A DNA stretch of 20,521 nucleotides from Prorocentrum cordatum. Lineage: Eukaryota; Sar; Dinophyceae; Prorocentrales; Prorocentraceae. Every line of letters starts with the position of its first letter. Position 1 is the first letter of the stretch. The stretch covers positions 81,731-102,251 of the forward strand of contig CAUYUJ010001356.1 in NCBI GenBank assembly GCA_963575745.1, in the 5' to 3' direction. Of the stretch, positions 16,473 to 20,521 are shown in pieces. Made by a program: the position numbers and the translations under genes. The notes under the pieces were generated by a model, which saw only the letters and a list, made by a program, of their open reading frames with translations, ran no database searches and had not been told where the DNA came from.

Positions 16473-17800
16473 TGCTGGGCGCCCAGGGCGACGACGGCCC
16501 GACCGTCGCCCGCGAACCCCGCAGGGCGCGTGCCTTCCTGCCTCTCCCTCCGTTGAGTGCCGTGGGCATCCCTGCGGCCGCCACGGGTGGGAGGCGTAGA
16601 CGGCTGCTGCGAGACATCAACGCGGCCATTGAGGCACTGAGTTGGATGCATGGCGGGGATCATCGACCTGCCCCACGGCAGATGTCGGCGTCTACCGAGA
16701 AGAAGATTTTGGGCCTACAAGCTGATGTGCGGCAGCGCGTCGTGGAGGCGGCCTCCCGCTGGTGCGACGTTGACAGCGCCGTCAGCGAACGTGGAGCCTT
16801 GGCCAGGCTCTTGAAGGGGCGCTCGGGGTATGCGCCGGCGCCTTCATGCAGTGTCGGGTCCTACGAGTACTCGAAGGTATCTATGCCGAGTGACTTACAC
16901 GACTCGCCGTCACTCATCTCGATGTTGCCTTCGGAGGCGAGGAAACACCTCGAGGATTTCGAGAAGCTTATGCTCCGGCCCGCGCAGGAGTCGGAATTAA
17001 TTAAAAAATGCGAAGGGGTGCCGGGCTGCCACACTGACCCGGCGCTGCAGAAGGATCCACGTACCTACGGCCGCCTTGTGCGGAGGGTAGCGAGAGTTGG
17101 CATGGTGACTTTCACTCGTGACCCGGCCTGCGTGCTGGGAGTTTTCTTCGTCACGAAAAAGGCCGACAAGCTCAGGCTGATCGTCGATTGCCGGCGGGCC
17201 AACCAGCTGTTCCAGAAGCCCCCAGGCGTCGCCCTCCTGAGCGGCAAGGGGCTGTCCAGGGTGGAGATCGACGACCCCGAGGGCCTCCTGGAGGGCTTGC
17301 CCGTCCACCTCGGCGTCGGGGACGTCGCCGACTGCTTTCACAGGATGAGGTTAGCGAAGACGGCGGGGGGCGACATCCGGCGCTACTTCTGCTGGCCGCC
17401 CCTTGCGTCCAAGTACGCCGGCGTCTCCGAGGTCGACGGGGTGGCCGCGAGGCCGGACGAGAAGATCTGGCCCATGTGCGCGAGCCTTCCGATGGGCTTC
17501 TCGTGGTCGCTGCACTTCGCCCAGACCGCGAACGCCCAGCGCCTGGGCCGCCAGCCCGCGCTGCGGCAGAGCCAGGAGCTTTCGGACCGGGGGCCTTCCC
17601 TGGTCCTCGGCGGGCTTTCCGCCTCGGCAGGATCTGGCCACTACATGTATGTCGACAACGCTGGCGTGCTCGACCTTCGACGGCGACCTGGTGGGCCGCG
17701 CCCTGGCGGAGGCCCAGAGGGACTTCGACGCCGACGCGCTGCGCTTCCACGAGATGGAGGTCTTCGACCACGGCGGGCCCTCTCTGGGCTGGCATCTTGA
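16472..17800 (+). CDS. Reverse transcriptase domain of pol (frame breaks after motif C)
   Basis: RNA-templated DNA polymerase part of the element. The ATG at 16472 overlaps the Gag stop (TGATG), suggesting translation coupling or reinitiation. Motifs in order, numbered from that ATG: FFVTKK then LRLIVDCRRANQ at about 234-245; motif A GVGDVADCFHRM with Asp284 (17321-17323); YFCWPP; motif B LPMGFSW at about 339-345; motif C YVDN at 393-396 (17648-17659). Motif C has Asn where most RTs have the second Asp of YxDD. After ctc at 17669-17671 the recognisable sequence moves to another frame at 17676, so the residues encoded from there to the stop at 17800 are out-of-frame translation. The first 150 or so residues are unassigned. 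The family call is firm. Whether the frameshift is a mutation or a sequencing error cannot be told here. Confidence 0.85.
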   Translation: MLGAQGDDGPTVAREPRRARAFLPLPPLSAVGIPAAATGGRRRRLLRDINAAIEALSWMHGGDHRPAPRQMSASTEKKILGLQADVRQRVVEAASRWCDVDSAVSERGALARLLKGRSGYAPAPSCSVGSYEYSKVSMPSDLHDSPSLISMLPSEARKHLEDFEKLMLRPAQESELIKKCEGVPGCHTDPALQKDPRTYGRLVRRVARVGMVTFTRDPACVLGVFFVTKKADKLRLIVDCRRANQLFQKPPGVALLSGKGLSRVEIDDPEGLLEGLPVHLGVGDVADCFHRMRLAKTAGGDIRRYFCWPPLASKYAGVSEVDGVAARPDEKIWPMCASLPMGFSWSLHFAQTANAQRLGRQPALRQSQELSDRGPSLVLGGLSASAGSGHYMYVDNAGVLDLRRRPGGPRPGGGPEGLRRRRAALPRDGGLRPRRALSGLAS

Positions 17801-18902
17801 CGGCGACGCCCGAGTCGCCGGGCCCAGTGACAAGCGCTTTGCCCTGGTACGCCGTGGCGTCCGGGCGTTGCTTCGGCTGAGGAAGGTCTCTGGCTGGCAG
17901 GTCGAGGCCGTCCTCGGGCACGTCACCTTCCTGTTCCTGATGCGTCGGGAACTCCTGTCGATCTTCCACACGGTGTATCGGTTCGTTCGGGAGTCCTATA
18001 TGAAGTTCCAGCGTCTGTGGGACTCGGCTCGGGAGGAGCTCAACGCTTTCCTCGGGGCGATGATCTTTGTCGAGGCCGACTGGAGCCAGCCGTGGACGCC
18101 TTGCGTCTACGCCAGCGACGCGAGTCTCTACGGCTCCGGCGTCTCCCAATCCCTATGGTCGCATCGTGACGTGGCCGAGGTCGGGCGCGTGCCTGAGCTC
18201 AGCCGCTACCGCCTGGGCGGCACCCGAGCCCGAGAGCACGCTTTCGAGGTTGAGGTGGACCCTGAGAGCGGCGACCGGGAGCGTGACTTCCTGGGCCGGC
18301 CCGCGCGGCTCGACAGGGAGGCGAGGGAGATTCTGGAGGCGGCGCGGTGGGAACACAATGAGGATTTTGCTGAGGTGCCCAGCCGCCTCTTTGCCGGCGA
18401 CCGCTGGCATACTATTCTCGCTGATCGCTGGTTGCACGCCGATGACATTTTGCGCCTTGAAGCCAGGGCTGCGGTCAAGGCTGGAGCTCGCGCCCTGCAC
18501 GTAGAGGCCGTGAAAAACTGTCGGGTCCTGCTGCTCGGTGATAATCTGGCCATCACGCTCTGTTTTGCTCGGGGGAGGTCGAGGGATTACAGGGTGCTTG
18601 TGCAACCAAGGCGACTCTTTAGTTTGGCCCTCGCTCGGAATGTCCGACTCTATTTCCGATGGATCCCCAGTGAGTTCAACTCAGGGGACGAGGGTAGCCG
18701 CATTTACGATGCCTTGTATGATGCTGAGAAGACCCTTGTTTCTCATCTGGGCCCCGAGCTGCCACGCACGGAGCCCAAGCCGGATGTCAGTCTGGCCGAC
18801 CCTTCCCCCGCCTCGGACCTCCTCCTTAGCCATTTGGGCTCTGGATCTTTTCCCCGGACCGACCCTGTTTCCGCGCCGAGTCTCAGCCAGACCGATGCCG
18901 TG
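17676..18902 (+). CDS. RT thumb/connection and RNase H domain of pol
   Basis: This continues the polyprotein in the frame of position 17676, directly after the break behind motif C. FDGDLVGRALAEAQ starts the RT thumb/connection, followed by LGWHLDG and VEAVLGHVTFLFLMRRELLS. The RNase H domain, which would degrade the RNA strand of RNA-DNA hybrids, shows its four acidic positions: Asp in YASDASLYG (18117-18119), Glu in ILRLEARA (18459-18461), Asp in LLGDNLAI (18540-18542) and Asp in NSGDEGSR (18687-18689). The frame stays open to 19994, but similarity to the next domain moves to a third frame, so I end this piece near 18902, where that frame opens. The true junction lies between about 18904 and 19170, in a Pro/Arg/Gly-rich linker. 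There is no ATG at the start because this is an internal piece. Confidence 0.8.
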
Positions 18903-18903
18903 A

Positions 18904-20382
18904 GGGCGACGGATGGACCAGCGCCGGTGGCTGCCGTCGGCCCCCGGCCGCCCTCCGGGCGGACGTCCGCCCGCGTCGTCGGCCCCTACGCACAGTCGCT
19001 GCTGGACTGCATCCCTTGCTCGGCCGAGCTCGGAGGAACAGGCGACCCGCGTGTGCACCCCTGCCCTGGAACGGGGTCTGACCGGCCGCCTGACGACGTG
19101 CAGCCGCTCTCTGGAGCAAGGCTGGCCCGGGTTTCGCGCGGGCCCCGCTCGAGCGCGGACGACGGAGGCTTTCTTGGTGCAGGTGGCGGACGAGATCCCA
19201 GACAGGCTGGCCGGGGCGCCAGGCCCGGCCGGCCGAGACGCCCCCGCGGACGTCGAGGGAGAGGACGGCAGCGAGAGCGACGACTCCTCGGACCCCGAGG
19301 AGAGGGCGGCGACGGCGGCCCGCCAGAGGGCCCTGGGGCGGCGCGGGAAGAACCACGTGTACCCGCGCCTCAGTGCCCTGATGGGCGCAGCCCTTTCGGG
19401 CGCGCGGCCGACACCGCTGGAGGCTCGGTCCGTGACCAGGACAGCTGCTGCCCAGTGCCGCCAGCGCGTCCTCGCCTTCTTGAGCTGGGGCCCCTTCTCA
19501 GAGACGGTGGAGGATCCCGCACGTCGGGACGTCGCCCTGACCGACCTCACGAACCACGAGTTCGAGCAGGATCGCAAAAACTGGAGGGCGGAGGAGCTCC
19601 TGGCGGGCATCATCTCTCACTCGCCGCGCTACAAGAAGAACGGCTACGACAAGCCGCGGCTCACCCTGCGCGCGCTGAAGGGGTGGTGCAGGGGATCGCC
19701 ATCTCGCTTGAGAAGGCCCTTGACCGTGGGCATGTGGGTGTCCTTTGCGGTGGAGATCGCGAATTCGGTTTTCCTGATGGCCGCAGTACTGGCCCTGCCC
19801 ACGGTGGAGAGGTACCTGCGCCCCGGAGAGAAGCTGGGCCTGACGCTGGCTTTTTTCCGGCCGCCCGCCCACGGCGGGGTGGCCACGGGGGTCCTCCCGC
19901 TCTTCCCACGGGAGTCCAGCCTGCTGTCCAAGACCGTCGAGAGCGACGACAACATCCCCCTGGACTCGAAGCGAGTCTTCCGGGCGCTCTCTAAGCGCCC
20001 CCAAGGCTCGGAGCGCCTCCTGGACTGGAACTACCGCGAGTCCGTGAGCGTCCCCAGGCGCTTTGCCGACAACCTGAACGGGGCAGTGGTGCAATATCGG
20101 GGGCTTCACACGAGGGCCAGCGCCGACCGCGCCGAGAGCCTCAGAACCCAGAAGCAGGTGATGAAGCGCGAGAAGTGGCAGGCTGTTCGATGTGTCAGGA
20201 GGTGCGGCGAGGCTGGGCGCGTCCACCAGGCGTGGCGGGAGCTGGTCTCCGAGGGTCAGGACCATGTCTGTCTCTGCCTGAGGATGATCGAAGGGATCTT
20301 CCCACGCGGGGACGCGGCGCCCGAGCCTCCGTGCATCAGGCGCGGAGCGGAGCCCGTTTCCAGGCGTGCCAGGCGCTCTTGA
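18904..20382 (+). pseudogene. Tyrosine-recombinase-like domain with lost catalytic residues
   Basis: In DIRS-like elements a tyrosine recombinase inserts circular cDNA without a DDE integrase. The frame opens after a TGA at 18901-18903; its first ATG is 18913 and it ends at 20382. An acidic linker (EGEDGSESDDSSDPEE) precedes an N-terminal core-binding-like region (RSVTRTAAAQCRQRVLAFL to LTLRALKGW). The catalytic part starts near RRPLTVGMW. YLRPGEKLGLT supplies the first catalytic Arg (19819-19821), and SKT and SDDNIPLDS follow as in dinoflagellate relatives I recall. The second box reads YRGLHTRASADR, with Leu (20104-20106) where HxxR-type boxes have Arg. The C-terminal box reads VRRCGEAGR, with Cys (20203-20205) at the expected nucleophilic Tyr. 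If this alignment is right, the enzyme is inactive. Assignment rests on motif order and recall, not a search. Confidence 0.65.
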
Positions 20383-20521
20383 CGGCCCCGAGAAGGTATG
20401 TCCTCGATCTTTTCGGCGGCGGCGGCGGGCTTCGCCGAGCTGCCGCCCGCTGGGGCCTGCCCGTAGTCAGTTTGGACTTACGGAACGCCCCAGATTAAGA
20501 TCTGATAGTCAAAGTGAATAT
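20383..20521 (+). pseudogene. Start of C5-cytosine-methyltransferase-like domain, cut by stop and window end
   Basis: YVLDLFGGGGGLRRAA (from 20397) matches the S-adenosylmethionine-binding motif I of C5 DNA methyltransferases (DLFxGxGG), followed by a motif II-like strand, LPVVSLDL. It lies in a different frame from the recombinase; the recombinase frame stops at 20382, and the switch probably falls between 20330 and 20396. An in-frame TAA at 20496-20498 follows NAPD, and the same frame then continues DLIVKVN to the window end. An aromatic residue followed by DL is what I recall in relatives, so the stop may be a point mutation of a Tyr codon. The catalytic Pro-Cys motif IV would lie beyond the window. 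The fold class is likely; the cytosine-5 specificity is inference. Confidence 0.5.

Larger units (their letters stand above)
14600..20521 (+). mobile_element. DIRS-like tyrosine-recombinase retroelement (3' end outside window)
   Basis: Read left to right, the element encodes a Gag-like protein, reverse transcriptase, RNase H, a tyrosine-recombinase-like domain and the start of a C5-cytosine-methyltransferase-like domain. No DDE integrase or aspartic protease is seen, which fits DIRS-type elements rather than LTR retrotransposons. The left boundary is uncertain; composition changes abruptly after the C-run at about 14582. Known DIRS elements place an adenine-type methyltransferase between RNase H and recombinase, so this order and methyltransferase type differ. 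Terminal repeats could not be tested because the right end lies beyond the window. Several frame breaks suggest a dead copy. Confidence 0.7.

Overview
The window looks like nuclear DNA of a dinoflagellate. It is GC-rich, dominated by satellite and trinucleotide repeats, and carries no bacterial-style operons. The only protein-like sequence belongs to two kinds of retroelement whose motifs resemble elements I recall from Symbiodiniaceae, Polarella and Prorocentrum genomes. The lineage call rests on that recall and was not tested by any search. The species cannot be read from the sequence. I see no host gene, rRNA, tRNA, spliced-leader gene or CRISPR array.

Layout. Positions 1-1040 hold a small inverted-repeat unit, a purine-rich (GAG)n tract, a GGCCGA-rich block and a foldback. 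Positions 1045-2249 are a 5'-truncated LINE reverse transcriptase with a frameshift and an internal stop. Positions 2640-4394 are microsatellites (CTC, ATC, CTC) around a 30-bp minisatellite. Positions 4418-12165 are almost entirely tandem arrays: a 90-bp array, a 101-bp satellite (A) running into a related 100-108-bp satellite (B), a 119-bp array, a related 106-bp satellite (C), about 650 bp of TCG repeats, and a second array of the 90-bp family with 76-99-bp units. Positions 12228-14582 are CT/CTC repeats, GGCCGA-rich blocks, G-run/C-run palindromes and about 880 bp of CAC-type repeat.

Positions 14600-20521 hold one large retroelement read on the + strand and cut by the window end. Its order is a Gag-like ORF, reverse transcriptase, RNase H, a tyrosine-recombinase-like domain, and the start of a C5-cytosine-methyltransferase-like domain. 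No DDE integrase or aspartic protease is visible. That points to a DIRS-like (tyrosine-recombinase) retroelement in which the recombinase would insert the cDNA. The Gag frame is intact, and its stop overlaps the first ATG of the next frame (TGATG). The downstream polyprotein is broken: the frame changes after RT motif C, again between RNase H and the recombinase, and again before the methyltransferase, which then meets an in-frame TAA. The recombinase seems to have Cys where the nucleophilic Tyr should be, so this copy is probably dead.

Most long open frames elsewhere arise because the satellite units and trinucleotide repeats lack stop codons. I do not call them genes.
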